Below, in pieces: positions 23,815-32,128 of a DNA stretch of 43,869 nt. Source of the stretch: an uncultured Alistipes sp. (GTDB taxonomy: Bacteria > Bacteroidota > Bacteroidia > Bacteroidales > Rikenellaceae); NCBI GenBank assembly GCA_900550925.1, contig URTU01000007.1, forward strand, positions 1 through 43,869, given 5' to 3'. Below the pieces are notes generated by a model. The model did not search any database, had not been told where the DNA came from, and saw nothing but the letters and a program-made list of their open reading frames with translations. The position numbers and the translations under genes were made by a program. Each line of letters starts with the position of its first letter. The stretch's first letter is position 1.

Positions 23815-25248
23815 TTAGTGATGTTCGAGATGGAGCGTATGTTCGATACAGTCGGGCAGCTCTTCGGGGTAGTGGGTGACGAAGAGCAGGGTTTTGTGCG
23901 GGCGCCGGCAGAAGGCTTCGATCACCTGAAGCGCCCGTTGCCGCCGCCGGTAATCCAGCCCGTGGAAGGGTTCGTCGAGGATCAGCAGGCCGGGATCCTT
24001 GACGAAGGCGCGGATGAGCAGTATCAGCCGCTGTTCGCCCGACGAGAGCCGGATGAAGCTTCGCTGCCCGAGCTCTGCGGCACCGAACGTCTCGAGCCAC
24101 TGGCTGCATATGCGCAGTTGCTCCTCGTTTGGCGAGCGGAACAGCCCTGCCGTATCGAAAAATCCCGACGCTACGATATCGGCCGCCGGAGCATTGATCC
24201 GGAAGGCACGGTGCAGTTCGGGCGAGACGTAGCCGATATGCCGTTTGATGTCCCAGATGCTCTCGCCGCTTCCGCGCGGACGGTCGAAAAGCGTTATCCG
24301 CTGCGAATATGCCTGCGGGTTGTCGGCGCAGACCAGGCTGAGAAGGGTCGATTTGCCGCTGCCGTTGCTGCCCGTGACGTTCCATTTCTCGCCGCTGCGA
24401 ACCCTCCAGTCGAGATGTTGGAGGATGGTCCGTTTGCCGTAGGAGATGTTGACGCCCTCCATCTCGATGGCATTTGTGTAGTCGGGTTCGGGCGACAGCA
24501 CCGGCGGCAATACTACCTGCTCGCTCTTTTCGGCAGGCTGTGATACGGGGTTGGCGAGATATTCGGCGGCGGTCATTTTGGGGTGGAGCCGCTCGCGGTC
24601 GATGCGGTAGACATGCGTAACGGTGCGGGGCAGATGTTCCGACGGCGTAAGGGTGAGGATGACCGACGTCCGTCGGGTGATCCTTTCGAGCAGAGTCTCG
24701 ACATCCTGCCGCGTCGGCGGGTCGAGTCCGATGAAGGGGCTTTCGAGAATCAGGACTTCGGGAGCCCGGGAGAGGGCCCGCGCAAGATGCAGCCGGCGCA
24801 ACTCGCCGCTCGAAAGCAGGATTATATCCTTCTCGAGGAGTTGGTCGATGCGCAGCATCCCGAAGAGCTCCTGCTGCCAGGCCTGGTCGCGGCAGGGTGT
24901 GCGCGAGAGGTACTGCGCGACGGTCGGTACCGCCTCGCGGTCGGTTGTGTTCCAGCGGCGCTGGTAGTAGTATGTACCGTCGGAGGTGCCGTATGCGTCG
25001 TCGAACTCGACGAGGCTGATGGCCTCGTATGCCGCCCGGCCGCTCGGGAACGAGTATCTCAAGTCGCCGCTCTGGAGCCGGATTCCGCCGGTCAGCAGTG
25101 AGACAAGCAGCGATTTTCCGCTGCCGTTGTCACCGATGATTGCGATCTGCTCGCCTTGCGACAGCGAGAAATCGATCGGTAACGGCCGACGGCGTGCCGG
25201 ATCGGCAATCATGCCATTGGTGAGTGATATGATCGGATTGTTGGACAT
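23815..25248 (-). CDS. Tandem ABC ATPase, ModF/PhrA-like
   Basis: 477 residues with two complete-looking nucleotide-binding domains and no membrane domain. Domain 1: Walker A GDNGSGKS (39-46), signature LSSGELRRL, Walker B region VLILESPFIGLD. Domain 2: Walker A GSNGSGKST, signature LSSGEQRLI, Walker B LLILDEPFHGLD. In domain 1 the normal Asp-Glu of Walker B is Glu-Ser, so that site probably lacks catalytic power. The arrangement resembles ModF (molybdate-associated) or ABC-F-like proteins, though the ABC-F linker is not evident. The start ATG (25246-25248) has a good AAAGGAGA ribosome site, unusual in this region. Its promoter is divergent from the AraC gene. Confidence 0.85.
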   Translation of the reverse strand: MSNNPIISLTNGMIADPARRRPLPIDFSLSQGEQIAIIGDNGSGKSLLVSLLTGGIRLQSGDLRYSFPSGRAAYEAISLVEFDDAYGTSDGTYYYQRRWNTTDREAVPTVAQYLSRTPCRDQAWQQELFGMLRIDQLLEKDIILLSSGELRRLHLARALSRAPEVLILESPFIGLDPPTRQDVETLLERITRRTSVILTLTPSEHLPRTVTHVYRIDRERLHPKMTAAEYLANPVSQPAEKSEQVVLPPVLSPEPDYTNAIEMEGVNISYGKRTILQHLDWRVRSGEKWNVTGSNGSGKSTLLSLVCADNPQAYSQRITLFDRPRGSGESIWDIKRHIGYVSPELHRAFRINAPAADIVASGFFDTAGLFRSPNEEQLRICSQWLETFGAAELGQRSFIRLSSGEQRLILLIRAFVKDPGLLILDEPFHGLDYRRRQRALQVIEAFCRRPHKTLLFVTHYPEELPDCIEHTLHLEHH

Positions 25249-25320
25249 GTTTTTCTCCTTTCGAAGCACTTCGGGTGTACGGTGACGGCGGGGGTGTTCG
25301 CCGGCGTGCCGACGTGCGCT

Positions 25321-25352
25321 CAAAAGTAGTCATTAAATACAAATCGGACAAA
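25321..25352 (-). promoter_or_regulatory. Promoter of the tandem ABC ATPase
   Basis: On the minus strand, TTTG (25352-25349), a 20-base spacer and TACTTTTG (25328-25321). Confidence 0.8.
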
Positions 25353-25391
25353 TTCGAGGCAGTTTTTGTATGTCAAACATGTAGCGGATTG

Positions 25392-25422
25392 TTGGTGCTG
25401 ACGGATGAAAATATTATCTTTG
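25392..25422 (+). promoter_or_regulatory. Promoter of the AraC-family gene
   Basis: TTG at 25392-25394, a 20-base spacer and TATCTTTG at 25415-25422. The ATG at 25449 follows 26 bases later. Confidence 0.75.
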
Positions 25423-25448
25423 GCCTGAAAAATCATTCGATTTTTAGC

Positions 25449-26363
25449 ATGGAGCAGAATTTGATCGATTATGACATTTCGAGCCTCAAACAGATGGCCG
25501 GAGTCGCGGATCGGGATGACGATTTCCTGATCGGACGGAGCGACCATATAGTGTTTGGCGATTTGATACAGCAGCCCTGTCGCGTGAATGCCCACATGAT
25601 AGCGTTGTGTACGCAGGGCAGTTCGCGCTGTTACATCAACCTCAAGGAGTATGAGATCTCCGAGGGGGCGTTGGTCGTGGGTTTCCCGAGCAACATATTC
25701 CGCATCTGCCACGACGACAAGACGGTGATTCGCTGTGCCATGTTGTCGCAACGCTTCATGCGCGACATGCATATCGAACTCAAGGAGGCTTTGCCGCTGT
25801 TCATGAAGGTGGCCTATAATCCGGTTCTGAAGGTCGACGGCAGCGAACGCCGTGAAGTCGAAAAATATTTCGACCTTTTAGAGGATGTCCAGGCCAACAA
25901 ACTGCAGCACCGGCTCGAAATATCTCGCGGTCTGGTGTCGTCGCTCTGGTATCGAATAGGCGACATGTACAACCGGCCGGATCGCGATTCGGCATCGCAG
26001 GTGTCGTTTTCGGCCCGCAGTCGCCGTGAAGAGTATTTCGTACGGTTCGTACACCTGCTGGCCGAGGATTTCCGGACGCAGCGTACGGTGGGGTATTATG
26101 CGTCGCGGCTCTGCATTACGCCAAAGTATCTGTCGCTGATCATCAAGGAGACAAGCGGACGTTCGGCTGCCGAATGGATCGATGCCTATGTGCTTACGGA
26201 GGCGAAGACACTGTTGAAATTCACGACCATGAGCATACAGGAGGTTGCCTATGCGTTGAATTTCTCGTCGCAATCGTTTTTCGGGAAGTATTTCAAGCAC
26301 CTGACCGGAATGTCACCGAGCGAATACAAACTCTCCGAAGGCCGCAAGGGGCGTGACGCCTGA
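25449..26363 (+). CDS. AraC-family transcriptional regulator
   Basis: 304 residues from MEQNLIDYD; the promoter at 25392-25422 excludes the longer open frame. The N-terminal half is a cupin-like effector domain (GDLIQQPCRVNAHMIALCTQG). The C-terminal hundred residues form the double helix-turn-helix: RTVGYYASRLCITPKYLSLI and, second, SIQEVAYALNFSSQSFFGKY, then the closing GMSPSEYKL. It is transcribed divergently from the ABC ATPase and follows the catabolic operon at a distance, so its target is unclear. The ABC gene or itself is the nearest candidate. Confidence 0.9.
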   Translation: MEQNLIDYDISSLKQMAGVADRDDDFLIGRSDHIVFGDLIQQPCRVNAHMIALCTQGSSRCYINLKEYEISEGALVVGFPSNIFRICHDDKTVIRCAMLSQRFMRDMHIELKEALPLFMKVAYNPVLKVDGSERREVEKYFDLLEDVQANKLQHRLEISRGLVSSLWYRIGDMYNRPDRDSASQVSFSARSRREEYFVRFVHLLAEDFRTQRTVGYYASRLCITPKYLSLIIKETSGRSAAEWIDAYVLTEAKTLLKFTTMSIQEVAYALNFSSQSFFGKYFKHLTGMSPSEYKLSEGRKGRDA

Positions 26364-26607
26364 TCCCCGTCCGTGGCCGTAACCGCCATGGCTGCTGATA
26401 CATGATGTCTTGTCTGGCCACAACTGTTTTTGCCGCTTGCCATTGATTACTGCTTACTGTCTCTGCCTCTTGCTCCAGCCTTGAATTGCCGGCCGACATA
26501 AGTGTTGAAACGGGTAAGATTCCGGCAGCCGTCTGCTGTCGGTCGGGCAGAGTGCTGCGGCAGGTGGGTATTGTAGATGCCGTGAGGAACTTTATGTCGC
26601 GACCTGT

Positions 26608-27096
26608 CTATTGCCTGTCGAACACCTTGTCCATGCATCGGGTTATTGCGACCCGTATGGCTTCGGCTTCGGTCTTGTCCTGGCCCTCGCCGGAGCAGGA
26701 GCAGACGACCTCGTGCGTATCGGCCGCAATGAACTGTATGATTACTTCGCTCCCGTAACCCAATCCTTGTATGTGGCGGTCAATTTCGCCGTAATTTACG
26801 ATCAACGTCCGGTCGAGCACATCCTTTGACAGCTCCGGCAGGCGGATGTAGCCCTCCTTGAGCAGAATACCGGCAATGAAGTCGGACGGATTGATGCTTT
26901 GTATGAACGGACGGTTGTTATCCTGAGTTCCGTATTTGCCGCCGGCATTTGAGGTTACGTCGCCGGTGGCGGTTATATATACATACTTGTAGCTGTCGAA
27001 AGAGTCGTGTTTGGTCATGATGACCGGATTGAGCGGTGCGCAGGCGCTCATGGCGAACAGGCAGAGAATGCCGATCAGGAGATACAATCGCTTCAT
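26608..27096 (-). CDS. Small lipoprotein of unknown function
   Basis: 162 residues from ATG 27094-27096; the upstream frame is not used because the promoter lies at 27124-27154. The lipoprotein signal ends in MSAC (Cys19). The mature part includes YKYVYITATGDVTSNAG and, near the end, VVCSCSGEGQDKTEAEAIRVAITRCMDKVF, an alpha-helical end that resembles Bacteroidetes lipoproteins with a DUF4136-like envelope fold. I cannot assign a function. It is monocistronic. Confidence 0.8.
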   Translation of the reverse strand: MKRLYLLIGILCLFAMSACAPLNPVIMTKHDSFDSYKYVYITATGDVTSNAGGKYGTQDNNRPFIQSINPSDFIAGILLKEGYIRLPELSKDVLDRTLIVNYGEIDRHIQGLGYGSEVIIQFIAADTHEVVCSCSGEGQDKTEAEAIRVAITRCMDKVFDRQ

Positions 27097-27123
27097 GATT
27101 TTTCGGATTCCGTTAGTATGAAG

Positions 27124-27154
27124 CAAATGTATTGAAAACCTTTTGATCTGCCAA
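27124..27154 (-). promoter_or_regulatory. Promoter of the small lipoprotein gene
   Basis: On the minus strand, TTG (27154-27152), a 20-base spacer and TACATTTG (27131-27124). Confidence 0.75.
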
Positions 27155-27177
27155 GATAATCCGTGATAAATCCGCAT

Positions 27178-27205
27178 AAAAAAAGGAGCTTTATTCAAGC
27201 TCCTT
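27178..27205 (-). terminator. Intrinsic terminator after tRNA-Lys
   Basis: On the minus strand AAGGAGCTT pairs with AAGCTCCTT (27205-27197 with 27191-27183) and runs into seven T. It overlaps the region upstream of the lipoprotein promoter. Confidence 0.88.
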
Positions 27206-27215
27206 GTCGATCGTG

Positions 27216-27288
27216 TGATCCAGCCGGGGCTCGAACCCAGGACCCCAACATTAAAAGTGTTGTGCTCTACCAGCTGAGCTACTGGATC
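27216..27288 (-). tRNA. tRNA-Lys(UUU)
   Basis: The acceptor GATCCAG pairs with CTGGATC. The anticodon stem CAACA/TGTTG encloses loop CTTTTAA, anticodon UUU. The discriminator is A at 27216, and CCA is not encoded. Confidence 0.95.
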
Positions 27289-27329
27289 ATCGCCATACTG
27301 ACGGGTGTAATCCCCGATTTTTGGTGGTG

Positions 27330-27360
27330 CAAATGTATGGAATATTTTTCATATGGCAAA
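27330..27360 (-). promoter_or_regulatory. Promoter of tRNA-Lys
   Basis: On the minus strand, TTTG (27360-27357), a 19-base spacer and TACATTTG (27337-27330): a perfect consensus. Confidence 0.85.
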
Positions 27361-27471
27361 ATATTCCGTCGGTTTTTTGTAGTTCCGAACCGGTTTCCGG
27401 CCATTGCAGTGTGGGGCGGAGGCCGATTGCACCGCATGTAGCTCCCAAATATTGAAATTGTTGCGTCGGGT

Positions 27472-27502
27472 TTTGCAAAGCGGACGAATTTGAGTATATT
27501 TG
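27472..27502 (+). promoter_or_regulatory. Promoter of carboxynorspermidine dehydrogenase
   Basis: TTTG at 27472-27475, a 19-base spacer and TATATTTG at 27495-27502. The ATG at 27546 follows 43 bases later. Confidence 0.85.
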
Positions 27503-27545
27503 CTATCAAGTAATGTTACAGTTAACCGAACGTAATTCTAAAACA

Positions 27546-28736
27546 ATGTGTAAAGCTTTGATAATAGGTGCCGGAGGTGTCGGTACCGTGGTGACCCAGA
27601 AGGTGGCGGCAAATCCCGTATTCAGCGATGTCATGCTCGCCAGCCGGACCAAATCGAAGTGCGATGCCGTGGCCGAAGCAATCGGCGGCGGACGTGTCAA
27701 GACCGCTCAGGTCGATGCCGACAATGTCGCACAGCTGGTGGCCTTGATGAAGGAGTACCGTCCCGATATAGTGATCAACGTCGCACTGCCGTATCAGGAC
27801 CTGACGATCATGGATGCCTGCCTCGAGTGCAACGCAAACTATCTCGATACGGCCAATTACGAGCCGCGTGACGAGGCCAAGTTCGAATATTCGTGGCAGT
27901 GGGCCTATCAGGATCGTTTCCGCGAGAAGGGTCTGACGGCAATTCTCGGCTGCGGCTTCGATCCGGGCGTGACGGCGATCTTCACGGCCTATGCGGCCAA
28001 GCACCATTTCGACGAGATTCACTATCTGGATATCGTCGACTGTAATGCCGGCAACCACGGCATGGCCTTCGCGACCAACTTCAACCCCGAGATCAACATC
28101 CGCGAGGTGACGCAGAAGGGCCGCTACTGGGAGAACGGGAAATGGATCGTAACCGAACCGCACGAGATTCACAAGCCGTTGCATTATCCCGAGATCGGTG
28201 AGCGCGAATCCTACCTGATCTACCATGAGGAGCTCGAATCGCTGGTCAAGAACTATCCGACCATCAAGCGTGCGCGGTTCTGGATGACCTTCGGGCAGGA
28301 GTACCTGACCCACCTTCGTGTGATACAGAACATCGGTATGGCGCGTATCGACCCGATTATCTATAACGGTGTTGAGATCGTTCCGATCCAGTTCCTGAAG
28401 GCGGTGTTGCCGGATCCCAAGTCGTTGGGGGCCAATTATCACGGACAGACCTCGATCGGGTGCCGTATCCGCGGCATCAAGGACGGTGTGGAGCGTACCT
28501 ATTACATCTACAACAACTGCGACCACGAGAAGGCCTACAAGGAGACCGGAACACAGGCTGTAAGTTTCACGACGGGCGTACCGGCGGCACTCGGAGCATC
28601 GATGTGGGCGAAGGGACTGTGGCGCGGGGCCGGCGTCTTCAATGTTGAGGAGTTCGATCCGGATCCGTTCCTGGCGGAGTTGGGTGAACAGGGCCTGCCG
28701 TGGCATGAGCTGTTCGATGTGAATCTGGAAGTGTGA
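27546..28736 (+). CDS. Carboxynorspermidine dehydrogenase (saccharopine dehydrogenase family)
   Basis: 396 residues. The NADPH-binding Rossmann loop is IIGAGGVGTVV (7-17). The saccharopine-dehydrogenase-like C-terminal domain contains ILGCGFDPGVTAIFTAYA and DCNAGNHGMAFATNF. It condenses aspartate semialdehyde with a diamine (putrescine or diaminopropane) to give carboxyspermidine or carboxynorspermidine. A decarboxylase (NspC) for this product is encoded 2.2 kb downstream, which supports the polyamine role over lysine metabolism. The start is set by MCKALIIG and the promoter at 27472-27502. Confidence 0.9.
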   Translation: MCKALIIGAGGVGTVVTQKVAANPVFSDVMLASRTKSKCDAVAEAIGGGRVKTAQVDADNVAQLVALMKEYRPDIVINVALPYQDLTIMDACLECNANYLDTANYEPRDEAKFEYSWQWAYQDRFREKGLTAILGCGFDPGVTAIFTAYAAKHHFDEIHYLDIVDCNAGNHGMAFATNFNPEINIREVTQKGRYWENGKWIVTEPHEIHKPLHYPEIGERESYLIYHEELESLVKNYPTIKRARFWMTFGQEYLTHLRVIQNIGMARIDPIIYNGVEIVPIQFLKAVLPDPKSLGANYHGQTSIGCRIRGIKDGVERTYYIYNNCDHEKAYKETGTQAVSFTTGVPAALGASMWAKGLWRGAGVFNVEEFDPDPFLAELGEQGLPWHELFDVNLEV

Positions 28737-28769
28737 TGTGCTGCCGGTCGTGCGACCGGAGTTTTTGAT

Positions 28770-28815
28770 AACGGCAACGCCGGAGACCCGTAAAGTCTCC
28801 GGCGTTGCCGTTTTA
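28770..28815. terminator. Terminator between the dehydrogenase and the barrel-protein gene
   Basis: A perfect 18-bp stem (28770-28787 with 28795-28812), beginning AACGGCAACG and with loop CCGTAAA. TTTT follows on the plus strand. It separates two convergent genes. Confidence 0.9.
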
Positions 28816-28823
28816 AGGTTTAT

Positions 28824-29324
28824 TTAAAATACAATGCCGGCCTTTATTTGTACGGCTCCCATATTGAATCCTATTCCGGATTGGGAGAGACGTTGTACAT
28901 TGTATCCTATCTGGGCCTTGAACATCCCGATCCGGACACCCAGTGCAGGGGTATACGTCACTCCGGACAATCCGCTTACACCGGTAGTCGCTCCGATGCC
29001 AGCGCCGATATCGAATGACAGATATGGGATGATTTTCTCGGATACGGGCAGATATCCCTTGAGATTCAGGTATATGGGAACTATAAGTTCGCCATTGTCA
29101 GACATCTGGTGATAATAGTCGAGTCCGATGCCGATACCGGTTGAGAAGTATTGCCCGATCTTCACGCCTTGAACCGTATGCAGGTTGACGCGATTGGAGG
29201 CAAATGTACCTGTGCCGATGGAGTAACCGGCATCGACTTCTCCTTGGTATTGGACCGGGATCTGTGCATTGGCGAAACTTGTCGCCATAACTGCGAGGGC
29301 AGCAGCAATGATTAGTTTTTTCAT
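28824..29324 (-). CDS. Outer-membrane beta-barrel protein
   Basis: 166 residues with a signal peptide (cut after ANA, residue 20). The mature protein has alternating amphipathic strands rich in Gly and aromatics (YSIGTGTFAS, YFSTGIGIGLDYYHQ, YLSFDIGAGIGATTG, YTPALGVRIG) and ends in a strand with terminal Phe (QIKAGIVF), as expected for OmpA/OmpW-size barrels with about eight strands. The ligand or function is unknown. It is convergent to the polyamine dehydrogenase gene and apparently monocistronic. Confidence 0.85.
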   Translation of the reverse strand: MKKLIIAAALAVMATSFANAQIPVQYQGEVDAGYSIGTGTFASNRVNLHTVQGVKIGQYFSTGIGIGLDYYHQMSDNGELIVPIYLNLKGYLPVSEKIIPYLSFDIGAGIGATTGVSGLSGVTYTPALGVRIGMFKAQIGYNVQRLSQSGIGFNMGAVQIKAGIVF

Positions 29325-29528
29325 CACGTTTGGTGTTATAAGGTTTTGTGCAATAGAGCCTCGTGTCAGTTCGGTGCTGAAATAAATATGCAAAACTTCC
29401 GCGTGGTTGTGCATATGCTATGCCGTAAAAGTATTAAAAATTCATTTAAAACTATATTTTTTGCAGCATGTTTTGCAGTTTTTTGGTGATGGCTGAAGCC
29501 TCGGTTGCAGAGGCCGTTCCCGAAGCAA

Positions 29529-30722
29529 TCAATTTTCTTTCTCCCGGGCCAGGACAATCCGCTCCACCTCGGAGAGAATCTCCATCGGATGTCCCTTGAG
29601 AGCGATCCGACCTTCCGGGTCGATCAGGAAACAGGCCGGAACGCCCATGATGGCATACCGCAACCGGAACTCCTCGCCGGGAGCAGAAAGACGGTCATTG
29701 AGGTGGCGCCACGTCATTTTCTCCTCGGTGACGGTCTCCCGCCACCTGTCATCGTCGGGTTCGTCAATAGCGATGCTTATCAACTCGAAGTTTTTCCCTT
29801 TAAGTTTGTCGTAGAGTGCCGCCAGCGAGGGGATTGAAGCCCGGCATGGTCCGCACCACGAGCCCCAGAAATCCAACAGTACATAACGGCCGCGCAGATT
29901 AGACAGGCGGAGCATCTCGCCGTTGATGTCGGGTAGGGCAAAATCCGGAGCCACATTCCCCACTTCGGTCGCACGCACCGCTGCGATGTAGTCAGCCACA
30001 GCTTTTCCGGCCGGGGTTGCCTGCACGCGCGGGGTCAACGTCCGGAAAACAGAGTCGTAGCGGTCGAAATCCTTCATCGTCTGGTAGTCGTAATGCAGCA
30101 CCTCGGCAGAATAAGCCAGATCTGGATTCTGGAGAACGAGCTCACGCTCCAACGTGTCTCGACGGTCGAGGATCTCGCCACTCACATTCAGCAACTCCAT
30201 GCCGCGGTCACGCATCCGTTTAAGGCTGTCGGGATCGTGTCCCTCCAGCGCTGCATACTCGCGTGAACGATTGAGCAGGGCATGTCTTTGTCGCTGGATG
30301 GTTTGAGCGCTGTCGGTCAAGGCTATGAGCCCCTTCATCTGCGGCAGATCGTAGAGGCCGCCGGAGGCTTTCATGAAATACCAGTTCTCGACATCGCCCC
30401 GCAGCTTCAGCCGCGAAAAGCCCTCGAGGAAGATTCCTGCGGAGGGATTTCTGTCCGGATCGAGGGTATCTCCTTTGTGGAGCAGCAACAGCGTAGCATA
30501 GGTATCGGAAGCCAAAGTAGTCAAGGTAAAAAAACCGTCGCGAGAGACGGTCACGCTGTCGACAACCACGGGGGTCTGGGTCAACGTACCGACAGCCAAT
30601 ACAATACGATCTCCGACTTTCAGTCCAGCGACCTCGCCTTCAATCGTATTAAACGGGGCGGACGGTGTACAGGCACACAATCCGCACAGGACTATGGCAA
30701 AGGGGAACAGATTTTTTCTCAT
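29529..30722 (-). CDS. Lipoprotein thioredoxin-like oxidoreductase (DUF4369 + TlpA/AhpC-TSA)
   Basis: 397 residues from ATG 30720-30722. Lipoprotein signal with LCAC (Cys18). The N-terminal beta-rich part (about 25-130) fits DUF4369, a helical linker follows, and the C-terminal 140 residues are a TlpA-like thioredoxin fold. The active-site motif is DFWGSWCGPCRASIP (CxxC intact), with the cis-Pro loop GVPACFLID. Such proteins reduce or isomerise disulfides in the periplasm and are abundant in Bacteroidetes. The specific partner is unknown. Confidence 0.9.
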   Translation of the reverse strand: MRKNLFPFAIVLCGLCACTPSAPFNTIEGEVAGLKVGDRIVLAVGTLTQTPVVVDSVTVSRDGFFTLTTLASDTYATLLLLHKGDTLDPDRNPSAGIFLEGFSRLKLRGDVENWYFMKASGGLYDLPQMKGLIALTDSAQTIQRQRHALLNRSREYAALEGHDPDSLKRMRDRGMELLNVSGEILDRRDTLERELVLQNPDLAYSAEVLHYDYQTMKDFDRYDSVFRTLTPRVQATPAGKAVADYIAAVRATEVGNVAPDFALPDINGEMLRLSNLRGRYVLLDFWGSWCGPCRASIPSLAALYDKLKGKNFELISIAIDEPDDDRWRETVTEEKMTWRHLNDRLSAPGEEFRLRYAIMGVPACFLIDPEGRIALKGHPMEILSEVERIVLAREKEN

Positions 30723-30909
30723 TGTTTCACAAATGATATAGTTTTCCAATTGGTTGATTACCGCTTTATTGGGACAAGCCGAGCGGAAGCTATAAATATG
30801 CGCAAGCGTAAATGTAGTGAAAAATTTTGAACTTACGGGCGGAGTGGGTATAAATACATATTTATGCGATAAAAAATAGCCGGAAATGCAATTAATAGGC
30901 GGATTTTAT

Positions 30910-30917
30910 TATTTTTG
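30910..30917 (+). promoter_or_regulatory. -7 element for the nspC operon
   Basis: TATTTTTG matches TAnnTTTG, 39 bases before the ATG at 30957. No clear TTTG lies 19-21 bases upstream. Confidence 0.5.
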
Positions 30918-30956
30918 CATTACTATTTGACAAAGTGTAAACAAACCGTCTTTGAA

Positions 30957-32087
30957 ATGATCGACTTCGGAAAGGTGCCCTCGCCTTGTTACGTGCTGGA
31001 TGAAACGGCGCTCGAACGCAATATGATGACTATCGACCGCGTACGCCGTGAAACGGGTGCCGAAATCATCGTGGCTTTGAAGGCCTGCGCCATGTGGAGT
31101 ATTTTCCCGACGCTGGCGGCGCATTCCGACGGTGCTACAGCATCCTCGCCTGCCGAAGCTCGACTTGTGGTGGAAAAATACGGCCAGCCGGCACATACCT
31201 ATGCACCGGTATATACGGACCGGAATTTCGACGAAATCATTCGTTGCAGCAGCCATATAACATTCAATTCATTGTCGCAGTTCGAGCGTTTCGGACAACG
31301 CGCCCTGATTAACGGTATTTCGTGCGGACTGCGCATCAACCCGCAGTATTCGCCCGTCGAAACCGACCTGTATAATCCCTGCGTGCCGGGGTCGCGGCTC
31401 GGTATCTGCGACAAGGATCTGCCGGAGCTGCCCGACGGGATCGAAGGACTCCATTTCCATGTGTTGTGCGAGTCGCGCCCAGAACACCTGCGTCGGGCGC
31501 TTGAGGCTGTCGAAAAACATTTCGGGCACCTGTTGCCGAAGGTCAAGTGGCTCAATATGGGCGGCGGACACCTGATGACGCATAAGGATTACGATTGCGA
31601 CGAACTGATCGCCCTGTTGAACGAGTTTCACGGGCGTTATCCCCATTTGCGGCTTATTCTTGAGCCGGGAAGCGCCTTTACCTGGCGGACGGGATATCTG
31701 GTGTCGACGGTCGAGGACCTGGTCGAGAACGGCGGTATAAATACCGCAATGCTCGACGTATCGTTCGCCTGCCACATGCCCGACTGCCTGGAGATGCCTT
31801 ACAAGCCGGCGATCGTCGGCGCCCGCGAGCCGGCCGGGGGTGAGAAACGCTGGCGGATGGGCGGCAACAGCTGCCTGGCCGGCGACTACTACGGCGACTG
31901 GGCATTCGACCGCGATCCGAAGGTGGGTGACAGGATTGTCTTCGAGGACATGATCCACTATACGATGGTCAAGACCACGATGTTCAACGGAGTGCAGCAC
32001 CCGTCGATAGCCATCTGGCATTCGAATGACGAACTGGAGATAGTCCGAGAATTCGGTTATGAGGATTTCCGTGACCGGATGTCGTGA
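30957..32087 (+). CDS. nspC: Carboxynorspermidine decarboxylase
   Basis: 376 residues, fold III PLP decarboxylase. The Schiff-base lysine is Lys42 in VALKACAMW. Other family marks are SPAEARL, LHFHVLCE, NMGGGH, LEPGSAF and the C-terminal CLAGDYYGDW with its conserved Cys. It decarboxylates carboxyspermidine/carboxynorspermidine to spermidine or norspermidine. With the dehydrogenase at 27546 it completes the alternative polyamine route. The start is the ATG at 30957, downstream of the -7 element. Cysteate synthase follows after 41 bases, so the two are probably co-transcribed. Confidence 0.93.
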   Translation: MIDFGKVPSPCYVLDETALERNMMTIDRVRRETGAEIIVALKACAMWSIFPTLAAHSDGATASSPAEARLVVEKYGQPAHTYAPVYTDRNFDEIIRCSSHITFNSLSQFERFGQRALINGISCGLRINPQYSPVETDLYNPCVPGSRLGICDKDLPELPDGIEGLHFHVLCESRPEHLRRALEAVEKHFGHLLPKVKWLNMGGGHLMTHKDYDCDELIALLNEFHGRYPHLRLILEPGSAFTWRTGYLVSTVEDLVENGGINTAMLDVSFACHMPDCLEMPYKPAIVGAREPAGGEKRWRMGGNSCLAGDYYGDWAFDRDPKVGDRIVFEDMIHYTMVKTTMFNGVQHPSIAIWHSNDELEIVREFGYEDFRDRMS

Positions 32088-32128
32088 AAGATGTAGAGAA
32101 CAATATAAACAGTGTCTAAATAGATAAT

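Noticed and set aside
19800..26363. AraC regulator as controller of the ROK operon
   Set aside because: It lies beyond a terminator and an opposite-strand gene. Control is possible but nothing in the sequence shows it.
27163..27441. Plus-strand reading frame containing PAGARTQDPNIKSV
   Set aside because: It is the antisense translation of tRNA-Lys.
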